NCBI GenBank assembly: GCA_011777135.1
Contig: JAABVY010000205.1
Span: forward strand, 1-20,659
DNA: 20,659 bases
Direction: 5' to 3'
From: Candidatus Zixiibacteriota bacterium
GTDB lineage: Bacteria > Zixibacteria > MSB-5A5 > JAABVY01
Made by a program: the position numbers and the translations under genes. Of the stretch, positions 6,847 to 15,459 are shown in pieces (positions within the stretch are counted from its first letter, which is position 1; every line of letters starts with the position of its first letter). Under the pieces are notes generated by a model. That model searched no databases. It was not told where the DNA came from and saw nothing but the letters and a program-made list of their open reading frames with translations.

Positions 6847-8805
6847 CTATGGACCTTCATTTTTCCTGTATGCCTTTGCGGAATCCGGCATTCCTGCCAG
6901 TTCATATAGATTTGCAAGTTCCATTCGAACTTCTGCCGAATCCGGAAAGAAACTCACCAGGTATTTCTGATATCTGGCGGCCACATCATAGTGGCCGAGA
7001 GATTTAAACAGATATACATAGGGATCCACGACCTCGACTTTATTAGATGAACGATAAAAAGTAATGTCGAGATATTTGAGGCTTGAATCGATCTGATTCT
7101 GGTGTGCATAAGAAACACCCAATAGAAAACACAGATCCGAAAAAACAGTATCTTGAAGAATGGGCTTCAATATATCGGCTGCCCGCTCATACCTGCCAGT
7201 CATCACCAGGGCATGGCCGTACGCATATCTATTCTCCCCCGCAAGCTCAGAAATATCGGGGATCAAACTGAAGATATATTGGGCCTTCTCATAGTTTTCT
7301 ATGTTATGGAAGGAGACAGCAGCTGATGTCAGATCGATGGTCTCGAGTTTTGACAGGTCTTCAACATTAGAGTAAAGTTTGACAACATCCTCCGGACGTT
7401 TGTAAATGCCGATAAGGATATTTCCAAATGACCGGATTCTCGAACCACCATGATAATCCTCATTATAATGAGGATCATCAAGCAATATATTTACAACTCT
7501 ATCTATGGCATAGTCCGGCTTTTTATTGATCCAGATGAAAGATCCGCTGTTAAGTATATTAAATAGAAGAATCGCAGCGAGGATGTATCTGAATTTATAG
7601 AGCTTCTGTTCATGCAAAAGAACCGCCCCCAATATAATCAGGGGGGCAGCGAAAATCGATAACAGATCCCAATCCCTGACAGCGCCAAGATGCGGATCGA
7701 TCACAAAGGAAATCGCCATGGCAGGAAGGCCAACCCAGATCAGAAAGCGCTTTGAATCAGTCAAATTAGCGGGTTTTATGAATATTAATATGGCCAAAGC
7801 CAGAATCGCAAGTGCAGGGCCGACCATAATAAACTGATTCAATATGTCCAGCACATGCTCCGGCGCAAAAAGCCAGTAATTGGTTTTTTCTGTTGCCAGA
7901 GGTGGGATGGTCAAAGAAAATTCCCCCCTCTTTATTATCTGACCTGTTACGTATATACCCGCACAGAATAGAATTGCTAAGAGTTTTGCAACTCTCAAAT
8001 TAAGAAATTTAATTTTTCTATGGAAAACAAAAAGCAATGAGGGAAGAAAAGCGATGAACCAGAAATGCAATATAAGGCCGATTAAGAACAGCAAAATTAA
8101 TTTCCATACTCTTCCCTGTCCCTCCAAAAATCTGAGGGTATAGTATACATATATTGACAGCCAGGCTATGATTACAGAATATATCTCCACATGCCCGGCG
8201 AAAATTATGATCAGGCCGGAGGTCGCTACCGCAAAAAATGACAACACTGCTTCGCCGCGAGATTCAATCAGTATAGCAACCGATTTCCATGAGAAAAATA
8301 AATAGACTATACCCGATAAGATCGAGACAATAGACACATAATCCGCGGCTGCCGAGCGGCTGCCTTCAACCAGACCCAGCGGCCCGGCAGCAATCTGCAA
8401 CAGCATGCCGATTCTGTTATAGAACGGCGATAAGATTTCGCCGCTTACAATACTTCCGATCAGGTTTTGGGCATCACCATAAATATGAACTTCTATTTTG
8501 ATCAAAAAAAGCAGGACAAAAGGTATAGAAATCCAGAGGATTGCTTTTAGCGTGCCCGGTATATGATCAAGTGTTTTAGCCGCTTTGGCAAAAAAAGTCA
8601 TAAGCTTACTATATAAAGTGGAAGTAACACCAGGAATGCTCACAGATACCAGTATCAGGCCCAGGACTGTAAGCTGCAGCCATCTCAAATCGGGCAATGA
8701 AAAGACAGACCAGTTCCAGTAGCCGCGCATCAAAAGGCCAAGCACATAGAAAACCAGAACCGCAATGAAAACTATATAAATGACGGTGCCTGATTTAGAG
8801 TTCAC
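6847..8805 (-). CDS. Multi-pass membrane protein with C-terminal helical-repeat (TPR-like) domain, paralogue 1
   Basis: This 652-residue protein aligns along its length with the next gene, with very few gaps in the membrane domain, so the two arose by tandem duplication. Residues 1 to about 425 carry about a dozen membrane segments. EVHIYGDAQNLIGSIVSGE begins at residue 105, and VIDPHLGAVRDWDLLS closes the conserved core. The C-terminal 220 residues contain TPR-like helix pairs (AYGHALVMTGRYERAADIL; ELANLYELAGMPDSAKAY). The C-terminal domains have diverged more than the membrane domains. The start is GTG 8805-8803, chosen because AGGA (8816-8813) sits seven bases upstream and overlaps the polA stop, indicating coupled translation. 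Function is unknown. A GT-C-like transferase or polymer-handling role is possible, as is a purely structural membrane-TPR scaffold. Confidence 0.8.
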   Translation of the reverse strand: MNSKSGTVIYIVFIAVLVFYVLGLLMRGYWNWSVFSLPDLRWLQLTVLGLILVSVSIPGVTSTLYSKLMTFFAKAAKTLDHIPGTLKAILWISIPFVLLFLIKIEVHIYGDAQNLIGSIVSGEILSPFYNRIGMLLQIAAGPLGLVEGSRSAAADYVSIVSILSGIVYLFFSWKSVAILIESRGEAVLSFFAVATSGLIIIFAGHVEIYSVIIAWLSIYVYYTLRFLEGQGRVWKLILLFLIGLILHFWFIAFLPSLLFVFHRKIKFLNLRVAKLLAILFCAGIYVTGQIIKRGEFSLTIPPLATEKTNYWLFAPEHVLDILNQFIMVGPALAILALAILIFIKPANLTDSKRFLIWVGLPAMAISFVIDPHLGAVRDWDLLSIFAAPLIILGAVLLHEQKLYKFRYILAAILLFNILNSGSFIWINKKPDYAIDRVVNILLDDPHYNEDYHGGSRIRSFGNILIGIYKRPEDVVKLYSNVEDLSKLETIDLTSAAVSFHNIENYEKAQYIFSLIPDISELAGENRYAYGHALVMTGRYERAADILKPILQDTVFSDLCFLLGVSYAHQNQIDSSLKYLDITFYRSSNKVEVVDPYVYLFKSLGHYDVAARYQKYLVSFFPDSAEVRMELANLYELAGMPDSAKAYRKNEGP

Positions 8806-8812
8806 GAGACAA

Positions 8813-8816
8813 TCCT
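8813..8816 (-). promoter_or_regulatory. Ribosome binding site of the first membrane-TPR gene, overlapping the polA stop
   Basis: AGGA overlaps the last bases of the polA TAG codon (8817-8815) and lies seven bases before GTG 8805. It decides the non-ATG start and suggests that ribosomes finishing polA reinitiate here. Confidence 0.65.
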
Positions 8817-11529
8817 ATTTGCATTCCAGCCAGGTGGGGCCGGTACCCATATCTACTTTAATGGGTACATCAAGGGAAACTGAATTCTCCATGCAATCCC
8901 GCACAATTCCCTTAATCTCGTCATGTTCATCTTTATGAACATCAAAAACCAACTCGTCATGAACCTGCAGGATCATCTTGGACCGCTTCTCCCGTATCTT
9001 CCGATATATCTCAATCATGGCGATCTTTATGATATCCGCGGCAGTGCCCTGGATCGGTGTGTTGATGGCTGTGCGTTCTGCAAATTGACGCACCGCACGG
9101 TTGCGGCTGTTTATCTCGGGGACATAGCGTCGACGCCCGAACATGGTGGATACGTAGCCGTCCTTCCTGGCATTTTCGATTGTGCTCTCCATATATTTCC
9201 TGATTCCCGGATACCTTGCAAAATAGGTGTCGATGAATTGTTTCGACTCACCCACAGACATATCCGACTGCTGTGAGAGACCATAAGCGCTCACGCCGTA
9301 TATAACTGCAAAATTTGCTGTCTTGGCCATTCGGCGCATATCGGGGTCAACCTGCTCGATCGGCACACCATAGACCTCCGAGGCTGTGCGGCTGTGAATA
9401 TCCTCGTCATTTCTAAATGCCTCCAGCATTTTTTCATCCTGCGAGATATGCGCCATAATTCTCAGCTCGACCTGGGAATAATCAGCTCCCAGGAGGATAT
9501 AGTCCTCGTTGCGAGGCACAAAGGCCTTGCGGATCTGGGCACCCTGTTCAGTGCGAATAGGAATATTCTGCAGATTCGGATCGGAGGATGAAAGCCTTCC
9601 GGTGGCAGTTACTGTCTGGTTAAATGATGTGTGCACCCTGCCGGTTTTTTTATTTATCAATAATGGAATGGCATCAATATAGGTGCTTTTCAATTTTGAT
9701 AGCTGCCTATAATTCAGGATTATCTGCGGCAGAGGATGTTCTTTGGCCAGCGCCTCAAGAGTGGCCTGATCGGTGGAAAATCCCTTCTTCTTCTCTGTCT
9801 TCCTGCCGGGCTTCAGCCCCAGTTTCTCGAACAGGATCTCCTGCAGCTGATGGGTGGAATTTATATTGAATTCATAACCGGCATAATCATATATTTCCTG
9901 AGCCTTTTCGGCAATTACGGATTCCATTTCCCGAGACAGCTCGGCAAGAATATCCTTGTCGATCCTCACCCCGGCGAGCTCAATTTCCGCCAGCACTTCG
10001 ATCAGCGGGACCTCGATATCATCAAACAACTTCTGCATCCCCGCCTTCTTCAGTAACGGTGCCAGCTTATTCTTCACCCTCAGGGTGATATCCACATCTT
10101 CAACAGCATAGAAAGTCGCCTTCTTGACCGGCACCACTGAGAACGAAAGCTGCTTCTTGCCTGATCCAATAAGCTCGGTTATCGGCTGTACCGTATAATT
10201 CAGATGTTCCAGGGCCAGCCGACCCAGATTATGCTGACGCGAGGATGGATTTATCAGGTATGATGCGACCATAGTGTCGAATGCAATTCCGGCCATATCT
10301 ATTTCATAGTTTGCAAACACCTGATAATCATATTTGAGATTTTGTCCGATTTTTTTGATCTTCTCATCTTCGAGTACCGGCTTGAGGAGACCGAGCGCTT
10401 CTTTAAAAGGAAGGTTGACATCCTCGGAGTCGTGTCCCAGCGGAATATACCACCCCGAACATTCATCCAGACTGATAGATGCTCCCACCAGATCCGAGCC
10501 TATCGCTGTTAACGAGGTGGTCTCGGTGTCGATAGTCATCTCTTTGCGCTTTTTGATTTCTGAAATGATTCGTTTTAGTTCTTTGATGTCATTGACGAGC
10601 TTGTAATCAACCTCAGCTTTTTTTATCTCTTTTTTTTTGAGGTTTTTGGGACTTTCTCCGAGAATTTCCTCGATAAAGCGGTTGAATTCCAGTTCGAGAA
10701 ATATCTCCCGCAGTCTTTTTGCATCTGCTTCTCCCCTTTTCAGGTCCTCGACCTTAAGATCCAGTTCCACATCATCGATAATTTTTACCAACTCTTTGGA
10801 TAATCTGGCATTCTCCACATTGTCTTTGACTTTATTCCGCACACCCTTGGCCGAAATCTCGTCTGCATTTTCAACCACTGCTTCGAGGCTTCCAAACTGC
10901 TCTATGAGCTTCAGCGCGGTCTTGGGACCGACACCTGGTATGCCCGGTATGTTATCTGAGGTGTCGCCCATCAGCCCCATAAGATCAACTACCTTCTCTG
11001 GCGGGACACCCAGTTTCTCGACAACGCCATCCCTGTCAATAATCTCCAGCTCGGAGCCTGTTTTCTGTGGTTTAAGAATCTTGATCTTCTCGGTCACCAG
11101 CTGGTTGAAATCCTTATCCGAGGTCAGGATCAAAACATCATAGCTTTTCTCCGCAGCCTGGGTGGCAAGCGTGGCGATAACATCATCCGCCTCAACCCCA
11201 TCTTTCTCGATCAGAGGTATATTCATGGCCTCCACAATTTCATGCAGCCTGGGCAGTTGGTCGGCCATATCCTCCGGCATCTTGGCCCGTGTGGATTTGT
11301 ATTCTTTATACATTTCATGCCGATGGGTGGGAGCCTTGGTGTCAAATACTACTGCAAGGTGTGTGGGATTGTAATTCTGCAAAATCGACCAGAGTGAATT
11401 GATGAATCCGAATGAAACCGAAGTATTTTCACCTTTGGAATTGATGAGCGGATTTCTGATGAATGCAAAAAAGGATCGGTAGGCCAGTGCCGAACCGTCT
11501 ACAAGTATAACAGTTTTCTTATCAGACAT
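8815..11529 (-). CDS. polA: DNA polymerase I
   Basis: This three-domain repair and Okazaki-fragment polymerase is 904 residues long, close to the E. coli enzyme. The 5' nuclease domain (1 to about 290) has VDGSALAYRSF (10-20), EADDVIA (113-119), TSDKDF (136-141) and GDTSDNIPGIPGVGPKTA (188-205). The 3'-5' proofreading domain (about 305-495) keeps its acidic residues: D334 and E336 in IDTET, D401 in NLKYD, and Y474/D478 in YAVED. Proofreading should therefore be active, unlike in Taq polymerase. The polymerase domain has motif A with D683 (GADYSQVEL), motif B with R733, K736, F740 and Y744, and motif C QVHDE (855-859). ATG 11529-11527 lies within the end of nadD (8-base overlap). The next gene's ribosome binding site overlaps its stop. 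Confidence 0.98.
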   Translation of the reverse strand: MSDKKTVILVDGSALAYRSFFAFIRNPLINSKGENTSVSFGFINSLWSILQNYNPTHLAVVFDTKAPTHRHEMYKEYKSTRAKMPEDMADQLPRLHEIVEAMNIPLIEKDGVEADDVIATLATQAAEKSYDVLILTSDKDFNQLVTEKIKILKPQKTGSELEIIDRDGVVEKLGVPPEKVVDLMGLMGDTSDNIPGIPGVGPKTALKLIEQFGSLEAVVENADEISAKGVRNKVKDNVENARLSKELVKIIDDVELDLKVEDLKRGEADAKRLREIFLELEFNRFIEEILGESPKNLKKKEIKKAEVDYKLVNDIKELKRIISEIKKRKEMTIDTETTSLTAIGSDLVGASISLDECSGWYIPLGHDSEDVNLPFKEALGLLKPVLEDEKIKKIGQNLKYDYQVFANYEIDMAGIAFDTMVASYLINPSSRQHNLGRLALEHLNYTVQPITELIGSGKKQLSFSVVPVKKATFYAVEDVDITLRVKNKLAPLLKKAGMQKLFDDIEVPLIEVLAEIELAGVRIDKDILAELSREMESVIAEKAQEIYDYAGYEFNINSTHQLQEILFEKLGLKPGRKTEKKKGFSTDQATLEALAKEHPLPQIILNYRQLSKLKSTYIDAIPLLINKKTGRVHTSFNQTVTATGRLSSSDPNLQNIPIRTEQGAQIRKAFVPRNEDYILLGADYSQVELRIMAHISQDEKMLEAFRNDEDIHSRTASEVYGVPIEQVDPDMRRMAKTANFAVIYGVSAYGLSQQSDMSVGESKQFIDTYFARYPGIRKYMESTIENARKDGYVSTMFGRRRYVPEINSRNRAVRQFAERTAINTPIQGTAADIIKIAMIEIYRKIREKRSKMILQVHDELVFDVHKDEHDEIKGIVRDCMENSVSLDVPIKVDMGTGPTWLECK

Positions 11530-12127
11530 ATAACTTATTCCTGTCTATATATTGAGCGACCTCCTCGGGCACATAATCATCTATCGGGTCGCCCCTGCGC
11601 ACAGCCTCCCTGATCTGGGTCGAGGAGATATCCACCGGCGGCATTTCGATTTTCATTATTTTCTTCTCGAACCTGGCCGGGGCCGAGCCCTCTTCACCCG
11701 GTCTTTCGGCCATCACCACCTGCGCCAGCCTCATTATTTCCTCCGGCTTGTGCCAGTCTTCCATCTTTTTCAAGTTATCCGATCCAATTAGAAAGTAAAG
11801 CGCAAATTCGGGAAATTCATCCTTCAATTTTCTCAGAGTTTTCAGGCTGTATGAATGCCCCCTGATATGTGATTCTATAGCTGATGCCTGCAGGCCTGCC
11901 TTATCCTTTACTGCAATCTCGGTCATTTTAAGTCGGTGGCTGTAATCTGATATCTCTTCACGATGAGGCGGATTATATGTAGGAATCAGGAGGACCTTAA
12001 GGAGCTGCAACTGTTCCAGCGCATGCCTGCTGAGAGAGAGATGACCATGATGGATGGGATCAAAGAGGCCGCCCAGAACCCCGAGCCTATTCCTGCGCCC
12101 GTTCATCAGCGGAGCTTTGTTGTTCAT
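11522..12127 (-). CDS. nadD: Nicotinate-nucleotide adenylyltransferase
   Basis: NadD adenylates nicotinate mononucleotide to deamido-NAD in NAD synthesis. The protein shows the nucleotidyltransferase signature GGLFDPIHHGH (19-29), LIPTYNPPHR (47-56), LIGSDNL (113-119) with DWH just after, and the C-terminal ISSTQIR (167-173). At 201 residues it has normal length. The start is uncertain. ATG 12127 overlaps the upstream bamD-like gene by 41 bases and has only a weak purine stretch before it; an ATG at 12106 (residue 8) would also leave the whole catalytic domain intact and still overlap. The stop overlaps the polA start by 8 bases, so nadD and polA are likely translated together. Confidence 0.95.
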   Translation of the reverse strand: MNNKAPLMNGRRNRLGVLGGLFDPIHHGHLSLSRHALEQLQLLKVLLIPTYNPPHREEISDYSHRLKMTEIAVKDKAGLQASAIESHIRGHSYSLKTLRKLKDEFPEFALYFLIGSDNLKKMEDWHKPEEIMRLAQVVMAERPGEEGSAPARFEKKIMKIEMPPVDISSTQIREAVRRGDPIDDYVPEEVAQYIDRNKLYV

Positions 12128-12872
12128 TCTCTATCTTTGCTAAGACTTCGTCATATTTATCTTTAGCTTTATCGAACCATTCATGATCCGGGAAGGCATT
12201 CATCATATTATTAAGCTTGGCCCTGGCATCGTCATACTTTTCTTCTTTCCAGTCGATTTCGGCCAGCATATAGAGTGATTTGCCGACCCATTCCGGAATG
12301 GAGTAATTGGTTACGACTCCTTCGAAATATATACGTGCTGCTCTCCTGTCGCCTATTTTATAGTAGACCATGCCATTCTTGAAATCCTTTTGTGCCAGCC
12401 GGGCATGGCATGAATCCAGCAATGTCCTGGCATTGGGGCGATATGGAGAGTCAGGAAAATCCTCCAGGAAATTCTCGATGGTCTGAATGGCCTTCTTGAC
12501 ACCATCCTGCTCCAATCCAACATTTTTAGGTGAATCCTGGAAGTATGACCGCGCCACCATATAATGCGCCTGATCCGCCAGTGGTGAAGTGGGGTAATTG
12601 GTCAGGAGCCGTCTGAACTCCCCTACCGCAAGAATGTAGTCTTTCTGGTTGAAATAACACATACCCAGATAAAAGGTCACTGAATCTGCTAACGAGGTTC
12701 CATGAAAGCGGAAAATCACGGTTTGAAATGCCTCTATAGCCTGATCGTATTTCTCCGCCTGATAAAGCTTCTTTGCATATTCAAATTGATCACCGGGAGT
12801 ATCAAATACCTTCAGATTGGTCGAGGCACAGGCGATTAAAATGACTGTCAAAAACACTGCCAGATACTTCAT
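12087..12872 (-). CDS. bamD: BamD-like outer membrane assembly lipoprotein with TPR repeats
   Basis: The 261-residue product begins with a short signal peptide ending in LIACAS, a lipobox with C15 as lipidated cysteine. A series of TPR units follows: KKLYQAEKYDQAIEAFQTV, YLGMCYFNQKDYILAVGEF and AHYMVARSYF, with further units around 165-245. This architecture (lipoprotein signal plus about five TPRs, 240-280 residues) is that of BamD/YfiO, which works with BamA to insert outer-membrane barrels such as LptD. The charged glutamine-rich tail lies in the stretch overlapped by nadD. GAGAGG (12883-12878) is five bases before the ATG, and the gene starts 11 bases after the preceding stop. A different TPR lipoprotein such as a CpoB relative is possible but less likely on length and repeat placement. 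Confidence 0.85.
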   Translation of the reverse strand: MKYLAVFLTVILIACASTNLKVFDTPGDQFEYAKKLYQAEKYDQAIEAFQTVIFRFHGTSLADSVTFYLGMCYFNQKDYILAVGEFRRLLTNYPTSPLADQAHYMVARSYFQDSPKNVGLEQDGVKKAIQTIENFLEDFPDSPYRPNARTLLDSCHARLAQKDFKNGMVYYKIGDRRAARIYFEGVVTNYSIPEWVGKSLYMLAEIDWKEEKYDDARAKLNNMMNAFPDHEWFDKAKDKYDEVLAKIENEQQSSADERAQE

Positions 12873-12883
12873 TTAGACCTCTC

Positions 12884-13489
12884 TCATCGTGACGCAAAGA
12901 AGAGATACACCATCCCGCCCAGAAGGCCGGAAATTATCACAGGCTCCCAGATACGGTTACGATCTGTGGACGGAAGCTCCGCATTGAATGTACTGCCGTC
13001 TCCAACCTGTGAACTCCGGGCTTGATCCCATTCTATCTCTTCACTATATGCATCAGAATAATCTTTCTGCCACAATACCTTTGAGTTTCTGTCATACAAA
13101 GTGGCATAAACAGCCGCTTCGAAATTTCTAAACAGACGGCCGCTGGAGAAAAGCGAACCGCCGACTCTATCATAAGAAAAATCGTAATTATACAGATTGA
13201 TTTCCAATCTGTCAAAACTTATATCTCCATTATTAATATACAAGTTCTCAACCCTTTGTTTCAGCACTCCTATCACTATATCTCTGAAAAATTCCTTTGG
13301 ACAATCTTCGCATTTGAAGACAAGGTGGAGATCTTCACTTGAAGTCATCCCATTTAAAAGAGAATCCGCCATATCATGGAAGGACTGCTTGACAAATATA
13401 TCGTTTGAGACCGTTTGATCCTGGGCACAGAGAGCCGCTGCCGGAAGCAGTAGGAGTGTAACTGCGATAAATGATGATCTAACCGGCAT
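12884..13489 (-). CDS. Exported protein of unknown function with C-terminal membrane segment
   Basis: I do not recognise this family. I place the start at ATG 13489-13487, giving 201 residues. AGGG (13499-13496) lies six bases upstream, and this methionine begins a clean signal peptide (PVRSSFIAVTLLLLPAAALCA) with likely cleavage after A22; the reading frame continues upstream without support. The mature part has one CEDC cysteine pair (60-63), alternating beta-like segments (RLEINLYNYDFSYDRVGG; AAVYATLYDRNSKVLWQ) and a final hydrophobic segment (about 181-199, IWEPVIISGLLGGMVYLFF) ending in ASR. This suggests a periplasmic domain tethered to a membrane by its C-terminus. The start overlaps the transglycosylase gene by 11 bases, and the stop lies 11 bases before the bamD-like gene. 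Context suggests a cell-envelope role only. Confidence 0.75.
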   Translation of the reverse strand: MPVRSSFIAVTLLLLPAAALCAQDQTVSNDIFVKQSFHDMADSLLNGMTSSEDLHLVFKCEDCPKEFFRDIVIGVLKQRVENLYINNGDISFDRLEINLYNYDFSYDRVGGSLFSSGRLFRNFEAAVYATLYDRNSKVLWQKDYSDAYSEEIEWDQARSSQVGDGSTFNAELPSTDRNRIWEPVIISGLLGGMVYLFFASR

Positions 13490-14135
13490 ACTTTTCCCTG
13501 AATTCATGATATGTGTCCAGCACACGGTCAACATAATTCTTGGGGAGCGGCTCATCCGCAATCAACCGCCGTCTGGTTTCGGTTTCACCAAGATTATAGG
13601 CTATGATAGCGTGTTTGAGATTTTTAAATTTGAAAATAAGCTCGGAAAGATATAGAGTGCCGAGATGTAAATTGTAATCCGATCTGAAGAGACTGTATTT
13701 ATCTTCCCAGGCGATGTCTCCGCGCTGTGCAAGGTCCCAGCCGGTCGAGGGCTTCATCTGCATGTAGCCCATCGCCCCTTTGTTTGAAACCGCACGTTTT
13801 TTAAATGAGCTTTCGACTTTGATAAGCGCTAATATAAACAGCGGGTCATATCCGTATTTTTTGCTTTCGGAATATACAGAGTTAGCAAGCCTCCTGGTTT
13901 CCCCCGCCCCTAAATCAGACTGAAGATCTCTCAGGATATCCTGGATCACCAATTTCTCTTTGAGCTCCTTAATCTGGGCCTGCTGGCGATAGATCAGCCG
14001 CTCATTCTCGTATTTGTCATAAATCAGATAAAGCAATGCCACCGACTGTATCATATAGATCAGCACCAGCACAAATGCCACAGGCTTTGAAATGACCATC
14101 CCGGTGGTTCTAACATTCTTTACTGCTGCAGCCAT
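13479..14135 (-). CDS. Membrane-anchored lytic transglycosylase (SLT domain)
   Basis: The enzyme cleaves peptidoglycan glycan strands with formation of 1,6-anhydro-muramic ends. The start ATG 14135 is chosen because AAGGAG (14148-14143) lies seven bases before it; a longer reading frame exists upstream but would run into rimO without its own site. The resulting 218-residue protein has one membrane segment (about 17-38), a charged coiled-coil-like stretch (about 40-72) and a soluble lytic transglycosylase domain (about 80-215). Visible motifs are IKVESSF with the catalytic glutamate E108, GAMGYMQMKPSTG (120-132) and AYNLG (179-183). The anchor implies an inner-membrane protein with a periplasmic catalytic domain. 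It follows rimO by four bases and overlaps the next gene by 11. The subfamily is not resolved. Confidence 0.92.
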   Translation of the reverse strand: MAAAVKNVRTTGMVISKPVAFVLVLIYMIQSVALLYLIYDKYENERLIYRQQAQIKELKEKLVIQDILRDLQSDLGAGETRRLANSVYSESKKYGYDPLFILALIKVESSFKKRAVSNKGAMGYMQMKPSTGWDLAQRGDIAWEDKYSLFRSDYNLHLGTLYLSELIFKFKNLKHAIIAYNLGETETRRRLIADEPLPKNYVDRVLDTYHEFREKYAG

Positions 14136-14139
14136 AAAT

Positions 14140-15456
14140 CTACTCCTTCCACTCTTCCGCAGAAAGATCGTAGGCCTCAAATCCGGTAATCCTGATGTTG
14201 CAAAAGCGGCCCGGTTTACAATTTCCTTTTACTTTAATATAACCGTCAATTTCCGGGGCCTGATCATAGGCTCGTCCTATATAATAACCATCTTTATGTT
14301 TTTCATCAATTAATACTTCAATCTTTTTTCCGAGCATCTTTGAATTCCGGTCCATCGACTGACCCATCACAAGCATCATCAGTTCATCAATTCGTCCCGC
14401 CGCAATCTTTTCAGATATCTGCGGCTCCATGGTAGCCGATGCAGTGACCTCTTCCCGGCTGTAGGCGAAAACACCGACCCTTTCCGGGCTGTACTGTTTC
14501 TGGAAATCCCAGAGCTTCTGGAAATCCTCTTTTGTCTCTCCCGGAAAACCGATTATATATGTCGTTCTAAGTACCAGATTCTTTATCTTTTTACGAAGCC
14601 GGTTGATCAGGTTTATGATCTGTTTTGAAGTGATCTTACGGTTCATTTCTTTCAGAAGCCTGTCTGAAATGTGCTGCAGGGGCAGATCGAGATAAGGCAC
14701 GATCTTCTTTGATTTACCCAGATATTCAATCAGTTCCCGGTAATAGTGGGCCGGATGAGTGTACATAAGCCTGATCCAATTGACACCCTCCACGTCTTCC
14801 AGCTTCTCGAGCAGGGCATGAAGCCTGCGCTTGCCATAGATGTCCACCCCATACCGGGTCGTATCCTGTGCGATCAGGATTAACTCCCTGGCTCCCTGTT
14901 CACTCAAATACCTGGCCTCGTCCACTATCCTCGACATTTTGCGGGAACGATACCTTCCGCGTATAAAAGGAATCGTACAATAGGAACAGAAATTATCGCA
15001 ACCATCTGAAATTTTCAGATAGGAATACGGCATCCCGCTCGGCTTTTGCACAAAATCATATTCTTTATAATTGGTCGGCAGCACCGAGTCTTTTACCTTC
15101 TTACCATCCCTGACGCCTAATATCTTATCTTTGGCATGGCTGAGATTGGCGATCCCTACCACGAGATCAACCTCGGGAAATTCGTCCTTGATAACTTCTT
15201 TATAACGCTGGGCCATACATCCTGCCATAATCAGCTTGACCTTCCGCTTCTTTTTGATTTCAGCCATCGCCAGAATTTCATCAATCGACTCCTCTTTAGC
15301 CGGATCGATAAAACCACAGGTGTTGACAATAATCATATCGGCCTGGTTGGGACTATCCACGGCCTTCATATCTTCGGCCTCCAGCATCCTTAGCAGGATA
15401 TTGCCATCCACCTCGTTTTTGGGACAGCCGAGATTTTTCAAATATACTTTGGGCAT
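14140..15456 (-). CDS. rimO: Ribosomal protein S12 (aspartate) methylthiotransferase RimO
   Basis: RimO is a radical SAM enzyme with two iron-sulfur clusters that adds a methylthio group to an aspartate of ribosomal protein S12. The N-terminal UPF0004 domain supplies the auxiliary cluster cysteines C11 (NLGCPKNEVD), C47 (VNTCGFI) and C80 (MAGCMAQRY). The radical SAM core has C153, C157 and C160 in GCDNFCSYC. A C-terminal TRAM domain (about 370-438) ends the protein. GCPKN and CGFI with AKEES favour RimO over the tRNA enzyme MiaB. At 438 residues the length is typical. ATG 15456 starts three bases after the lolA-like stop. Its last codons hold the ribosome binding site of the transglycosylase gene, which points to coupled expression. 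Confidence 0.96.
   Translation of the reverse strand: MPKVYLKNLGCPKNEVDGNILLRMLEAEDMKAVDSPNQADMIIVNTCGFIDPAKEESIDEILAMAEIKKKRKVKLIMAGCMAQRYKEVIKDEFPEVDLVVGIANLSHAKDKILGVRDGKKVKDSVLPTNYKEYDFVQKPSGMPYSYLKISDGCDNFCSYCTIPFIRGRYRSRKMSRIVDEARYLSEQGARELILIAQDTTRYGVDIYGKRRLHALLEKLEDVEGVNWIRLMYTHPAHYYRELIEYLGKSKKIVPYLDLPLQHISDRLLKEMNRKITSKQIINLINRLRKKIKNLVLRTTYIIGFPGETKEDFQKLWDFQKQYSPERVGVFAYSREEVTASATMEPQISEKIAAGRIDELMMLVMGQSMDRNSKMLGKKIEVLIDEKHKDGYYIGRAYDQAPEIDGYIKVKGNCKPGRFCNIRITGFEAYDLSAEEWKE
14143..14148 (-). promoter_or_regulatory. Ribosome binding site deciding the transglycosylase start
   Basis: AAGGAG lies in the last sense codons of rimO, seven bases before ATG 14135. It is the best Shine-Dalgarno match in this part of the operon and supports the internal start over the longer reading frame. 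Confidence 0.75.
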
Positions 15457-15459
15457 AAT

